NCBI RefSeq assembly: GCF_024198235.1 | Contig: NZ_JAKCFB010000021.1 | Location: 101,775 to 165,774, forward strand | Length of the DNA: 64,000 nt | Direction of reading: 5' to 3' | DNA from: Myxococcus dinghuensis | GTDB lineage: Bacteria; Myxococcota; Myxococcia; Myxococcales; Myxococcaceae | Shown here: piece by piece, positions 18,108-27,013 of the stretch | Numbering within the stretch: position 1 is the first letter of the stretch | Layout: every line of letters begins with the position of its first letter | Position numbers and translations under genes: made by a program | The notes under the pieces: model-generated | The model's input: the letters and a program-made list of their open reading frames with translations, nothing else | Told to the model about the DNA's origin: nothing | Database searches by the model: none

Positions 18108-18488
18108 ATGAAGCGGAATGTACTCGGAGTGTTGGCGGGGATGCTGGTGGCGCTGGTGGGGTGTGGTGACGTGGACCCCGCGGGGGCGACGGCGCCGGAG
18201 GAGGCCCTGGCGGAGAGCGAGTCGGCCCTCTATCCGGAGTGCTGCTCGGCGATTCCGGGCTCCGGCTACACGGAGGCGTTCTGTGACTCCGTCTCGTACT
18301 CGCCCGGGCGCTGCAACGCGGTGTGGAGCGGGACGGCGTGTTCGTGGAACACGACCAACTGCCCGGTGACGTGTTGCCAGCCGAAGAGCGGCAGCACCGT
18401 GCCCTGGAACTACTGCAACACGTACAACATCTCCGAAGGCCGCTGCAACGCGGTCAACAGCGGCACGACCTGCGCCTGGGCCTGCTGA
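18108..18488 (+). CDS. Small Cys-rich lipoprotein (internal duplication)
   Basis: A 126-residue lipoprotein: signal peptide with lipobox LVGC (Cys19), an acidic spacer (DPAGATAPEEALAESESAL), then a core made of two related modules. Each module has CC, then YC/FC, then GRCNAV.SGT.C.W (residues about 44-80 and 86-124). The twin modules show an internal duplication and probably form disulfide-bonded mini-domains outside the cell. The spacer ends in ESESAL just before the core, a motif shared with several other small lipoproteins in this window (see findings). Stands alone between a terminator and a MarR gene. No known family. Confidence 0.75.
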   Translation: MKRNVLGVLAGMLVALVGCGDVDPAGATAPEEALAESESALYPECCSAIPGSGYTEAFCDSVSYSPGRCNAVWSGTACSWNTTNCPVTCCQPKSGSTVPWNYCNTYNISEGRCNAVNSGTTCAWAC

Positions 18489-18681
18489 GCCTCGCCGCTC
18501 ACGAGGACTCGCGCGCCCCGGTGCGTGGAGGCCGCGAGTCCTCGAGTCATCCTGTCGCCGGGCCCCAGGGCGCGCCGTGGTCGTGACCGGGGACTCCTCC
18601 GCGGAGGTGGACCGCGACGTGTCGACGACGCGCCCAGCCTGGGCCGGGGGTTCCCCGCGTCGTCCGAAGTTGGGGAGCCGG

Positions 18682-18696
18682 CTGTCAATGTGACAG
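18682..18696. promoter_or_regulatory. 15-bp palindrome upstream of marR, likely operator
   Basis: CTGTCA-ATG-TGACAG is a perfect 6+6 palindrome with a 3-base spacer, ending 10 bases before the MarR start codon. MarR proteins commonly bind such palindromes to repress their own gene, and the site would overlap the ribosome-binding or early-transcript region. Confidence 0.55.
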
Positions 18697-18706
18697 TCTG
18701 CTGTCC

Positions 18707-19174
18707 ATGGCGAGATACACGACGGGCGGGGCGGCCTTCACGGACCTGGTGCTGGAGGTCTTCCGGGGCAACGGCCTGATGCTGGCGGCGGGGGAGCGGC
18801 TCGCGCTGCCGTCGGGGCTGACCAGCGCGCGGTGGCAGGTGCTGGGCGTGGTGGACCACGAGCCCGCGCCGGTGGCGAACGTGGCGCGCGCCATCGGGCT
18901 GACGCGGCAGAGCGTGCAGCAGACGGCGGACGCGTTGGCGGAGGAGGGGCTGGTCGAGTACCAGGAGAACCCGCACCACCGCCGCGCCAAGCTCATCACG
19001 CTGACGCCCACGGGGCGGGAGCGGCTGCGCGAGGTGGAGGCCCGGCAGATGTCCTGGGCGAACAAGCTGGGCGGGCGGGTGTCCCCGGAGTCCCTGAAGA
19101 CGGCGCTGCGCGCGCTCCAGGAGGTCCGCGCCGTGTTGGAGCAGGAGGCCGCGGCGGCGGAGGACGCCCCGTAG
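18707..19174 (+). CDS. MarR-family transcriptional regulator
   Basis: A 155-residue winged-helix repressor. The first about 45 residues form the dimerisation helix (FTDLVLEVFRGNGLMLAAGERLALPSGLT). The DNA-binding part follows: SARWQVLGVV, then helix-turn-helix VANVARAIGLTRQSVQQTAD, the wing ENPHHRRAKLITLTPTGRER (the characteristic D/N-x-R-x-K/R wing), and a C-terminal dimer helix. A perfect palindrome immediately upstream suggests autoregulation. No drug-efflux or degradation gene sits beside it in the same direction, so the target and ligand are unknown. Confidence 0.9.
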   Translation: MARYTTGGAAFTDLVLEVFRGNGLMLAAGERLALPSGLTSARWQVLGVVDHEPAPVANVARAIGLTRQSVQQTADALAEEGLVEYQENPHHRRAKLITLTPTGRERLREVEARQMSWANKLGGRVSPESLKTALRALQEVRAVLEQEAAAAEDAP

Positions 19175-19243
19175 CCCACGTGGACGCGGCCCCGGCCACG
19201 CCCCCGGAGGAGCGTGGCGCGGGGCCCGCTCACGGACGTGACG

Positions 19244-19534
19244 TCAGAAGCAGGCGCCGCAGGACCGCTGGCCGGTGGCGCCGGCGTTGTAGCTGTCGCT
19301 CGGGTTCGTGGTGGAGGTGCACCACAGATAGGCGACGTTCACCGTCCAGGTGCAGCCCTGCTCGCACTCCCAGATGATGAAGGGGGTGTAGCCCGCCGGA
19401 CAGCTCACCAGGGACTGCTCCGCCTCCATCGTCATCTCCGGCGCGACCTCCTGGACCGCGTCCGCGCCACCACAGCCCAGGGCCAACCCGCTGACCGCGC
19501 ACAGCACTCCACCCACGAGCATTCCCAACTTCAT
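19244..19534 (-). CDS. Small Cys-rich lipoprotein
   Basis: A 96-residue lipoprotein (lipobox ALGC, Cys21) with an acidic/Met spacer ending EAEQSL, then a 50-residue core with six Cys (SCPAGYTPFIIWECEQGCTWT ... LWCTST ... SCGACF). The core looks like a disulfide-stabilised mini-protein. It runs opposite to MarR and ends 70 bases from it. A member of the small lipoprotein set described in findings. Confidence 0.75.
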   Translation of the reverse strand: MKLGMLVGGVLCAVSGLALGCGGADAVQEVAPEMTMEAEQSLVSCPAGYTPFIIWECEQGCTWTVNVAYLWCTSTTNPSDSYNAGATGQRSCGACF

Positions 19535-19692
19535 GCGTGTCTCCTGTCAGGACCTGCGAGGAATCGAGGCCCGCGCGAGTCTAGGATTGACGATGTCAGG
19601 GTTTGCCTCGGCGGGCGGGTTGACTGTTCACCCGCGGGCATTCGGTGGGGCGACGGGAGGGCCGTGACGGGCCCTCCCGCCGGGGGAGCGCC

Positions 19693-20631
19693 TCAGCGCA
19701 CGTGGCCGGTGCTGTCGGTGATGCCGCCGAGCTTGAGCGCGTTGGCCTGGGAGGAGTTGGGCTCCGCCTGGACCACGGGGACGCGCTGGTTGCCGACGGG
19801 GACCGTGCCCAGGCCCTGGATGCCGTTGCCGGCGCTCGGCGGGCGCAGCCCGCTCGGCTGCGCGCCGGGGATCTGCATCATCTGGTTGAACGTCTGCGGG
19901 GAGGTGGTGAGGATGCCCCGGAGGTTGCCGTTGTTGAGCGGGATGCTCTGCCAGTGGACCTGCTCGTTCTGCTGGTGGGGCTGGGTCCCCGCGACGGTGT
20001 TGTTGAAGTTCTGGTTGCGGCCATTCTCGGTCTGCTGGGCCCACATGGGCCGCGTGCGCTGGAGCGGGTTGCCCGGAGGCAGGGCCGCCTGGTTCGCCGC
20101 GGTGGAGCCGGGGACGCGTCCCATGTTGTCCGTGGTGGACGCCCGCCAGTTGGGGTTGTTCTGGAGCAGGTTGGGGTTGAGCACCAACTGCGCGTTGTTG
20201 GGGTTGCTGCCCACGCCGTGGCCCTGCGCCCTCCAGGTGTCCTGCCCCACGCCCTGGGCGCGCGTGTAGACGCCGAGCGCGCCACCGCCGTTGCGGTCCG
20301 CGGGCCGGTGGTAGTTCCCGTTGGGCCCCAGGCGCTCGTAGGCGGAGCTCAGGCGCCCGTTCTCGAGGGCGGGGCGCACGAAGTTCGGGTTCATCCCGTG
20401 GGTGAGGGTCGCGGCGTTGTTCATGTCGAGCGCGGGGGCCTGCTGGTTGCTCGGCCGCATCGCCGGGGCCTGGCCCTGGTTGTGCTGCGGGGGCACTCCG
20501 GGGTTGAGGTTGCCCGGCGTCCGGGGCGGCCCCTGCACGGGAGGGCGGTTGGGGTTGGCGGGCCGGTTGGTGTTGGGGGGACGGTAGTTGGCGGACTGCG
20601 GAGGGTTGCTCAGTCGGGGGATGCGGCTCAT
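19693..20631 (-). CDS. Asn/Gln/Pro-rich protein of unknown function
   Basis: A 312-residue protein (MSRIPRLSNPPQSANYRPPNTN...). The first about 75 residues are a Pro/Asn/Gln-rich low-complexity tail without signal peptide. The remainder is still rich in Asn, Gln and Gly but looks folded (LTHGMNPNFVRPALENGRLSS, GALGVYTRAQGVGQDTWRAQG, LVLNPNLLQNNPNWRASTTDN). There is almost no Lys and little Cys, and the composition differs from neighbours. The start at 20631 follows a GAGGT-like site; longer in-frame starts run into the divergent promoter region. It may be an exported toxin-like or adhesive protein. No family recognised. Confidence 0.6.
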   Translation of the reverse strand: MSRIPRLSNPPQSANYRPPNTNRPANPNRPPVQGPPRTPGNLNPGVPPQHNQGQAPAMRPSNQQAPALDMNNAATLTHGMNPNFVRPALENGRLSSAYERLGPNGNYHRPADRNGGGALGVYTRAQGVGQDTWRAQGHGVGSNPNNAQLVLNPNLLQNNPNWRASTTDNMGRVPGSTAANQAALPPGNPLQRTRPMWAQQTENGRNQNFNNTVAGTQPHQQNEQVHWQSIPLNNGNLRGILTTSPQTFNQMMQIPGAQPSGLRPPSAGNGIQGLGTVPVGNQRVPVVQAEPNSSQANALKLGGITDSTGHVR

Positions 20632-21136
20632 GGGGGATGACCTCGTGTTCCCGCCTTGCGGGCGGGAGTTGAAGCGGACAGCCTGAATCAATGTGTGGCA
20701 TTCCGTCCCGCCCGCGAGGGTTTGGGACGGTTGCTGTCCTTGCGCTGTGTTCTCCGGCTTCATGCGCCAGGAATTGCGTGCCCTCCAGTCGGAGCACAAT
20801 GCCTGTCGGATTGTGGATGGAATTGGACGTGGGCGCGCGCGGCCCGCACGCGAGCGGCCCTCCGGAGCCCCGGTCCCGCACGGCGGCCTCGAATTCCAAC
20901 GCCACCGGAACTGGCCCGGCACCGCGCGGGACGCCGCGTCGGTGAAACCTTTCGAAATATTCAGCGGGGCTCCGCTCCCGGTGACGCCCGGGCGTGCCCC
21001 GAGTACGTGCCGGGGCTCCCGCACCGTCCTCCGGGGCGGAAAATCAGCCCGGAAACCGGATTCCCACGTTTTCGGGTCGTGTGAAAAATCTGCGACACGA
21101 CACAACCCGCACCCCCGGGTGATCGATAATTCGCGC
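20632..21136. other. Divergent intergenic region, includes AT-richer promoter zone
   Basis: About 505 bases between divergent genes. No supported gene. AT-richer patches lie at 20940-20965 and 21040-21095. A TCGTGT / ACACGA inverted repeat (12-base spacer) lies at 21077-21100, about 40 bases before the endonuclease start, and may be an operator or promoter element. Confidence 0.35.
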
Positions 21137-22390
21137 ATGACCAGCGTTGTCGGCCCCCGTCGCTCGCCCCTCTCCGCTCGCCCCTCCGACACTGCCCGTG
21201 AGACGACCCCCGCGTCCGCGAAGGCTTCCACGTCGGCTCGCAACGACTTCCAGCCCTCGCGGGCGGGACAGGGGCTCAGCGCCTCCGTCCTCACGAAGCT
21301 CGGTGCCGTCTACGTCCCGGTGACGCCCACCGTGCAGCAGGCGGTCCCGGCGAAGCAGGCCGCCGCCGCCCAGCAGGCGGGCGCCCCGCTCGTCTACAGC
21401 ACGAGCCCCAACGCGGCCATCAAGGACAACTCCACCGTCACCAGCACGCTGGATGTCGCCGAGGACACCACGGTCGACTCCCTCAAGCTGGACCTGGACA
21501 TCGCCCACACGTACCGCGGCGACCTGACCGTGAAGCTGACGTCGCCTTCCGGCAAGACGGCGGTGGTGTCGAACCGCGCGGGCGGCTCCGCGGACGACCT
21601 CAAGGGCGCGTTCGACCTGAAGGACTTCGCCGGCGAGCCCACGAAGGGCAAGTGGACGCTGGAGGTGCAGGACTCCGCCAAGGGCGACGTCGGCACCCTG
21701 AAGCAGTGGGGCCTGAACATCGTCTCCCAGACGAAGGCCCCCGAGGAGCCGCAGCCGGAGCCCTCCGACGACCCGTTCGACGGCCTGCGCGACGACGCGC
21801 TGCTGCGCGCCGTGCGTGACTCGTCCAACGGCAAGAAGGTCGTCAGCTACAACGAGGCCCGCAAGCTCATCTTCTCCAGCCTGGACGTGAACCAGGACGG
21901 CAACGTCGAGTGCGTCTACACGGACGCCGAAATCAAGGGCGGGAAGATTCCCAGCAGCTCCGTGATGAACGTGGAGCACACGTGGCCGCAGTCCAAGGGC
22001 GCCACGGGCGTGGCCAAGAGCGACCTGCACCACCTGTTCCCCACGGACAGCAAGGCCAACTCGCGCCGCAGCAGCTTCCCGTTCGGCGTGGTGGTGAACG
22101 TGAAGTGGAGCCAGGACGGCGCCAAGCTCGGCACGGATGCGAGCGGGAAGACCGTCTTCGAGCCGCCAGATTCCCACAAGGGCAACGTGGCGCGCGCGAT
22201 GTTCTACTTCTCCGCCACCTACAACAAGGGCATCCCCAACGACGAGGAGGCGGTCCTCAAGCAGTGGAACAAGCTGGACGCGGTCGACTCGGCTGAAATC
22301 GAGCGCAATCGCCGCGTCGCCAACATCCAGGGCAACGTGAACCAGTTCGTCGAGCACTCCGAGCTGGCCGACCGCATCAAGGACTTCTGA
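21137..22390 (+). CDS. Endonuclease I-family nuclease with P-domain
   Basis: A 417-residue protein. Residues 1-85 are an Ala/Thr/Ser-rich tail without signal peptide; 87-197 form a proprotein-convertase P-domain (VTSTLDVAEDTTVDSLKLDL, HTYRGDLTVKLTSPSGK, GKWTLEVQDSAKGDVGTLKQ). Residues about 215-417 are the endonuclease I (Vvn/NucM, beta-beta-alpha-Me) domain. Catalytic elements are present: NVEHTWPQS with Glu280-His281, DLHHLFPTD, KANSRRSSFPFG, and an EF-hand-like LDVNQDGNVEC at 249-259. It probably degrades DNA nonspecifically outside the cell. How it is exported without a classical signal is open. A hairpin follows the gene. Confidence 0.9.
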   Translation: MTSVVGPRRSPLSARPSDTARETTPASAKASTSARNDFQPSRAGQGLSASVLTKLGAVYVPVTPTVQQAVPAKQAAAAQQAGAPLVYSTSPNAAIKDNSTVTSTLDVAEDTTVDSLKLDLDIAHTYRGDLTVKLTSPSGKTAVVSNRAGGSADDLKGAFDLKDFAGEPTKGKWTLEVQDSAKGDVGTLKQWGLNIVSQTKAPEEPQPEPSDDPFDGLRDDALLRAVRDSSNGKKVVSYNEARKLIFSSLDVNQDGNVECVYTDAEIKGGKIPSSSVMNVEHTWPQSKGATGVAKSDLHHLFPTDSKANSRRSSFPFGVVVNVKWSQDGAKLGTDASGKTVFEPPDSHKGNVARAMFYFSATYNKGIPNDEEAVLKQWNKLDAVDSAEIERNRRVANIQGNVNQFVEHSELADRIKDF

Positions 22391-22412
22391 CGCGAGTCCG
22401 ACCGTCGGGGGA

Positions 22413-22446
22413 CCGGGCCCGGGTGGCGCAAGCGCCCCAGGCCCGG
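22413..22446. terminator. Hairpin after endonuclease gene
   Basis: An outer stem CCGGGCC / GGCCCGG encloses an inner GGCGC-AA-GCGCC stem, starting 22 bases after the stop codon. Good terminator candidate for the endonuclease gene. Confidence 0.55.
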
Positions 22447-22661
22447 GCTCCGGCGGCGCTGTTCCGTCTCACCGATGCGCGGCATGGCTCCCGGGATGCC
22501 CCGGTCGAGCGAAGGCCCGCGTCGAGCGGACGCTCGGGAACGGATGTCCCGTGGAGCGCGAGGGGCGCCTGCCTCCGCTTCCTTGTCTGGATTCTCGCCA
22601 GGAACCCGGAAAACCCGTGAGATGTCCCATCCCGACCCGAAGTCGATGATGGGAGAGCGCG

Positions 22662-23708
22662 ATGGTCCAGCGATGGTGGCGTCTCGCGGTGTGGTGCGTC
22701 CTCGTGGGTGGGCTCCTTCACGGTGGCCCCGCCGCCGCGCAGGCCGTTGGGACGACGGGCGCACCGAAGGCTCCGCCCGCCTTCCAGGTCGTGGCGCGCA
22801 AACCTCCTCCCGCGTCTGGCGAGGGGCGCTTCTCCGCGAAGGTGAAACAGGGCGGCGCTGATCCAAGCGGCTATGAGGTGCGGCTCGATGGACGGACCTT
22901 CTTCCTCCCCGGGCTGAGCGCGCTCATCCACGACCCCGGACGCAATCGACTCATCACCTATGGGCAGTCACTCGACAGCCACGTCGGGGGGGCCTCCTTC
23001 GAATACCGGGCCTATTCGGCCGAGGGACAGCCCCTGGTGTCCACGGGGCAGCTCGCCCAGTTTCCCCATGTGGCCTCGGTCGAGCCGGACGGCGCCTTCA
23101 TCCTCGCGGGACAGGCGGCGGAGGCGACCCCGACGCGCTGGTTCGTCGCGACGTACGACCGCGACGCGAAGCTGAAGTGGCGCTCGCCCCTCCCCGAACC
23201 CATGGCGCCGTCGGAGATTGCCCGGTCTCCGGATGGCGACGCGGTGGGCATCCTGTTGACGTCCGTGGGCAGGCGGTCGTCGTTCCGGTTGCTCGTCTAC
23301 GACGGGGCGGGGAACCTGGTGTATTCGCGGCCGCGTTCGTCACACCAGGCGTTGGCCTTCACCCGGAACCGGAACCTCATCCTCTGCGGGACGCAGGACT
23401 GGGAGGTGCTCGACACGCGGCGGGGGCTGAAGCCGGTGGCGTCGGGGCGGCTGGCGGGACTGCGGTTGGACTCCCCCGCCATCCGGGTCCACCCGACGCG
23501 GGACGTCTTCATCCTGACGAGCATGCTCGACCAGACGGTCGTGCTCCAGGCCTTCCGGGGCTCGGACGGGGCGCTCGTGGCGGAGTCCCGGCTTCCTTCC
23601 CCGAAGCCGCTGTACTTCGACACCGACCGCCTGCGCGTCGCGGAGGATGGGACGCTCCAGTTGAAGCTCGGCGATGACCTCCTCACCCTGAAGCTCCCGG
23701 CGGAGTGA
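22662..23708 (+). CDS. Secreted hypothetical protein, beta-propeller-like
   Basis: A 348-residue exported protein with a classical signal peptide (WWRLAVWCVLVGGLLHGGPAAAQA). It has repeated strands of the type FILAGQ, VATYDRD, LLVYDGAGNLVYS, FILTSMLDQTVVLQAF, consistent with a six- or seven-bladed propeller of the quinoprotein/WD-like kind. No catalytic or ligand motif is recognised. It lies about 270 bases after the endonuclease gene and ends 72 bases from a convergent RCC1 lipoprotein, with a strong shared hairpin between. Function unknown. Confidence 0.7.
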   Translation: MVQRWWRLAVWCVLVGGLLHGGPAAAQAVGTTGAPKAPPAFQVVARKPPPASGEGRFSAKVKQGGADPSGYEVRLDGRTFFLPGLSALIHDPGRNRLITYGQSLDSHVGGASFEYRAYSAEGQPLVSTGQLAQFPHVASVEPDGAFILAGQAAEATPTRWFVATYDRDAKLKWRSPLPEPMAPSEIARSPDGDAVGILLTSVGRRSSFRLLVYDGAGNLVYSRPRSSHQALAFTRNRNLILCGTQDWEVLDTRRGLKPVASGRLAGLRLDSPAIRVHPTRDVFILTSMLDQTVVLQAFRGSDGALVAESRLPSPKPLYFDTDRLRVAEDGTLQLKLGDDLLTLKLPAE

Positions 23709-23734
23709 CGCCGCCGCATCCCTGGAGCGAGGGG

Positions 23735-23771
23735 CCTCCCCGGCGTCGTGGCGGACCGCGACGCCGGGAGG
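23735..23771. terminator. Bidirectional terminator hairpin between convergent genes
   Basis: Arms CCTCCCcGGCGTCG and CGACGCCGGGAGG pair over 13 bp with one bulged base and a 10-base loop. It lies between the stops at 23708 (plus) and 23781 (minus), so it can serve both. Confidence 0.65.
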
Positions 23772-23780
23772 CGGGGGGAC

Positions 23781-25541
23781 TCAGGGCAGCGTCACCGGGA
23801 TGGGGTCCGTGTAGGACCAGCGGTCGATGACGGCGTCGGGACCGAGCGACCCGTTGAGGTTCCAGCCCCAGGCGAACACCGAGCCGTCCTTGCGCACGGC
23901 GATGACGTGCGTGGCGCCCATGCCCATGGAGGACAGCGGCGCCACCTGCGCCGACGAGGCGGTGGGCTCCGGGTGCGTCTGCTCGGAGACGCCCAGGCCG
24001 AGCTGGCCGTTGAAGTTCTGGCCCCAGGCCATCAGCGAGCCGTCCGCCAGCCGCGCGAAGCTGTAGTTGCCGTTGGCGAAGACGGCGCGCGCCTGGGTGA
24101 CGTTCTTCACCTTCACCGGCGTGGCGCTCTCGGTGCCCGGGCTGATGAAGCCGAGCCCGAGCTGGCCGCTGACGTCCAGGCCCCACGCGGACACCGTGCC
24201 GTCCGTGTGCACCGCGAGGAGGTGGTCGCGGCCGTTGGCGATGTCCACCACGTCCGTCACGCCCGGCACCTGGCTGGGCAGCGGGTGGCTGTCACCGTCG
24301 GCGACGCCGTTGCCCAGGTTGCCGTAGTCGTTGCGGCCCCACACCCAGACGGTGCCGTCGCGCTTGAGCGCCGCCGAGTGCATGGAGCCGCCCAGCACCT
24401 TCACCACGTCCGTCAGGCCCCGCACCACCACCGGGTAGTCCTTCGCCACCACGGTGCCGTCGCCCAACTGGCCGTTCGCGTTGTTGCCGAAGGCGCGCAC
24501 CGTGCCGTCCTCGAGCAGCACCAGCGTGTGGCGGAAGCCCGGCGCCACCGCCACCGCCCCGCTGATGCCCGGCACCCGCGTCGCCGCGTAGCGCGGCGTG
24601 ATGTCCAGCGCGCGCGTCTCGCCCTCTACCGGCGCCGCGCCCTGGCCCAGTTGGCTGTCCGAGTTCTCACCCCACGTCCACACGCTGCCGTCCGCGGTGA
24701 GCGCGGTGGCGAAGTTCTGGTTGAAGGCGATGGACGTCACCGCCTCCAGCCCCGGCACCACCTGCGGCTGCTTCTGGTCCGCCGTCACGTCCGCGCCCAG
24801 TCCGAGCTGGCCCCGGTTGTTGCGGCCCCAGGTGTAGACGCGGCCGTCGCGCAGCGTTCCGCTGTGCAGGCCCCCCGCGGTGCCCAGCCCGCCGAAGTGG
24901 AAGGACACCGTCGCCTCGCCCGCGTTGCCCCGCGCGTCGCGCGCCGTCAGCTTCACCGCGTTGGCGCCGGGCTTGGGCGTCACCTCGAAGGCCAGCGTGC
25001 CCGCGGCGTCCGTGGGGACGGCGAGGGACTGCTCCTGGCCCCCGTTGAGCGAGTAGCTCACGCTCACCACGCCCTTGTTGTCCGTGGCCACGGCCTCCAC
25101 GCGCACCCGGCGCACGGAGACGGCGAGCCCCTCGTCCGGGGACACCACCCGCACCTGCGGAGGCTCCGACTCCGGCGCGTAGCGCACCGTCACCTTCTGC
25201 GTGCCCTTGCCCCCGACCTGGTCCACCGCCTCCATGCGCACGGTGTTGTCGCCTTCGGGCAGGGTGAGCTCCACGGAGAACGACCCGGAGGACCCCACCG
25301 ACGTCACCTCCACCGGGAGCGCGGCGCCGCCGTTCACCGTCACCGTCAGGCTCGCCAGCGTCCCGGGCGCGTTCACCGTGCCGCTCAGCCGCACCACCGG
25401 CTCCTCGGACGTGAAGCCAGGCGTGGGCGAGACGACCTCGATACGGGGCGTGGCCGGGATGCCGGGCGTGGTCTCCACGTCCGACCCGCAGGCGGAAAGC
25501 CACAGGGCCACGAGCGCCAGGGCGCAGGCACGATACTTCAT
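23781..25541 (-). CDS. RCC1-repeat lipoprotein with Ig-like N-terminal domains
   Basis: A 586-residue lipoprotein (signal peptide with lipobox LSAC, Cys18). Residues about 30-215 form two Ig-like sandwich domains (RIEVVSPTPGFTSEEPVVRL, VRVVSPDEGLAVSVRRVRV, ending ARDARGNAG). The remainder is a seven-bladed RCC1 propeller with the G-x-x-TWG-x-N-x-x-GQLG-x-G signature in each blade (YTWGRNNRGQLGLG, WTWGENSDSQLGQG, AFGNNANGQLGDG, VWGRNDYGNLGNG, AWGLDVSGQLGLG, AWGQNFNGQLGLG, AWGWNLNGSLG). Likely exposed on the cell surface. Such proteins are common in myxobacteria; the ligand is unknown. Stands alone, divergent from a small lipoprotein. Confidence 0.9.
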   Translation of the reverse strand: MKYRACALALVALWLSACGSDVETTPGIPATPRIEVVSPTPGFTSEEPVVRLSGTVNAPGTLASLTVTVNGGAALPVEVTSVGSSGSFSVELTLPEGDNTVRMEAVDQVGGKGTQKVTVRYAPESEPPQVRVVSPDEGLAVSVRRVRVEAVATDNKGVVSVSYSLNGGQEQSLAVPTDAAGTLAFEVTPKPGANAVKLTARDARGNAGEATVSFHFGGLGTAGGLHSGTLRDGRVYTWGRNNRGQLGLGADVTADQKQPQVVPGLEAVTSIAFNQNFATALTADGSVWTWGENSDSQLGQGAAPVEGETRALDITPRYAATRVPGISGAVAVAPGFRHTLVLLEDGTVRAFGNNANGQLGDGTVVAKDYPVVVRGLTDVVKVLGGSMHSAALKRDGTVWVWGRNDYGNLGNGVADGDSHPLPSQVPGVTDVVDIANGRDHLLAVHTDGTVSAWGLDVSGQLGLGFISPGTESATPVKVKNVTQARAVFANGNYSFARLADGSLMAWGQNFNGQLGLGVSEQTHPEPTASSAQVAPLSSMGMGATHVIAVRKDGSVFAWGWNLNGSLGPDAVIDRWSYTDPIPVTLP

Positions 25542-26095
25542 GGGGGACTCCTCGAGGGGGTATTGAGATTGATTTGCAGAATCGAGAGGGCTGCCTCTTA
25601 CGCTCGTCGCGGGGCGTGCGCAAGCAGGGGGAGGCCTCTATCGCCGCATGTTTCCAGGGAATTTCAGAGGGAACCGGGGATGAGGAAACCCGGGGAAGGA
25701 CGCCACGCGGAGGTGGACGGGTGCTCACGCGGCGCGAGTCGACGCAGACCCCGCATGTCTGTGTTTCAGTCCTGGTTCGGCGGAGCCCGTCCGCTCGCCG
25801 GGGCCCTTCGTCCAGCCCCCGCGCCAGGGGCCCGGGGCGGTGGAGGAGGGGAGCACTCCTTCACCTGGGGCTGCTCGTGTCCGGTCGAGGTCCCCACGCG
25901 GTGGAGGGGCTCGGGCTCCATCTCGGTCGATGGCCCAGCGCATCGCCGACCCCCGACCCCCGACCCCCGGGAGGAGGCCATCCGTGGGCCGCGTCGCGGC
26001 GCGATGCGACCCCCGCCCGGGTCCCTCGTTATTGTAGCTGGGGTACTGGAGTAGATGGATTCGGCCCCCGGTTTTTCACCTGGATTGGAGGCATC
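25542..26095. other. Long divergent intergenic region with a 7-bp triplet repeat
   Basis: About 550 bases between divergent lipoprotein genes. Open frames here are short, Arg/Pro-rich and unconvincing. Three tandem GACCCCC units lie at 25948-25968. The stretch 26025-26060 is relatively AT-rich (TTATTGTAG) and probably carries the promoter of the downstream lipoprotein. Confidence 0.4.
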
Positions 26096-26383
26096 ATGCG
26101 TAACTGGACGATGAGTGGGCTGTTGGTCGTGGGCGCGCTGGTGGCGGGCTGTGGCGGCACGGAGGCGCTGGAGGAGCCGGCGGCCAACACGGAGACCCCC
26201 GCGCTGGGCGAGTCCCAGGCCGGGCTGGAGTACAACGAGGACCTCCACTGCATCGTGATGACCTCGTCCATCCGCTGCAACAACGGCCGCGTGATGTACT
26301 CGTACTGGAGCGCGGAGCTGGGCCACTACTTCATCAGCCGCTATGCCTGTGGCAGCAGCGGTCCGGTGGTCTGCCCGCTCTAG
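26096..26383 (+). CDS. Small lipoprotein with Cys-containing core
   Basis: A 95-residue lipoprotein: GGAGG at 26087-26091, signal peptide with lipobox VAGC (Cys19). An acidic spacer ends GESQAGL, then a Tyr/His-rich 50-residue core with four Cys (LHCIVMTSSIRCNNGR, YSYWSAELGHYFISRYACGS, VVCPL). Likely surface or periplasmic. A strong hairpin follows 20 bases after the stop, so it is monocistronic. Belongs to the set of small lipoproteins sharing the S/E-rich ...L spacer motif. Confidence 0.75.
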   Translation: MRNWTMSGLLVVGALVAGCGGTEALEEPAANTETPALGESQAGLEYNEDLHCIVMTSSIRCNNGRVMYSYWSAELGHYFISRYACGSSGPVVCPL

Positions 26384-26402
26384 TCGTCGAGCGGTCGCGC
26401 GC

Positions 26403-26433
26403 GCGGGGCCTGGAGGCAGTACCCGGGCCCCGC
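26403..26433. terminator. Hairpin after small lipoprotein gene
   Basis: GCGGGGCC and GGCCCCGC arms (8 bp, perfect) with a 15-base loop, 20 bases after the stop codon. Confidence 0.5.
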
Positions 26434-26494
26434 ATGCGCCTGGCGAGGGCGGGGATTTGTCGGCGTGGCGGGCCGGGCGGTACGCTCCGGTGTC

Positions 26495-26878
26495 ATGACT
26501 TCCCAAGACTGGCTGCGGTCCTGTGGCCTTTCAGCCCTGGTCCTGGGCGGCCTGGCCTGTGGTGGTGACTTCGACCCGGAGGTCGCCGTGTCGATTTCCC
26601 AGGGCGTCTATGGCGTGACGACCTTCGTCGATGACGTGTGTCCGAGCGGCTGCGACGTGGAGGCGACGTCCATGACGTTGGTGGTCCGGGCGCTCCCCTC
26701 GGAAGAGGAGGTGGCCACGCCGAAGTCGGACCGGGACGGGTTCTTCCAGGTCGAGCTGGCGTCGGGGGACTATCGCCTCTGCACCACGTTCGACCGCTGC
26801 ACGGATTTCTCCGTGGCCACCGCCGAACGGGTTCGTCGTGACTACGAGATGGGCCCGGGGCCGGGTTGGTCCAAGTAG
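26495..26878 (+). CDS. Lipoprotein with carboxypeptidase-regulatory-like fold
   Basis: A 127-residue probable lipoprotein (hydrophobic signal then LGGLACGG; the -3 residue is Gly, so the lipobox is imperfect). The mature part resembles a single carboxypeptidase-regulatory/transthyretin-like sandwich: VRALPSEEEVATPKSDRDGF followed by FQVELASGDYRLCTTFDRCTDF, with two Cys pairs that could form disulfides. The start at 26495 is preferred over an upstream codon that would add ten residues. Probably envelope-located; role unknown. Confidence 0.65.
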   Translation: MTSQDWLRSCGLSALVLGGLACGGDFDPEVAVSISQGVYGVTTFVDDVCPSGCDVEATSMTLVVRALPSEEEVATPKSDRDGFFQVELASGDYRLCTTFDRCTDFSVATAERVRRDYEMGPGPGWSK

Positions 26879-27013
26879 TACGCCGGCGCGGAGCCGTGAG
26901 GACGGTTGCGCGGAGCCTGCGCCCCGTCTAGCGTCGATGGAGTCCCTGCACTCTTGCAGCCGGCCTCGCCCACCGGTCCCAACACGGCGTCCGATGTGTC
27001 TTCCCATCCCAGG

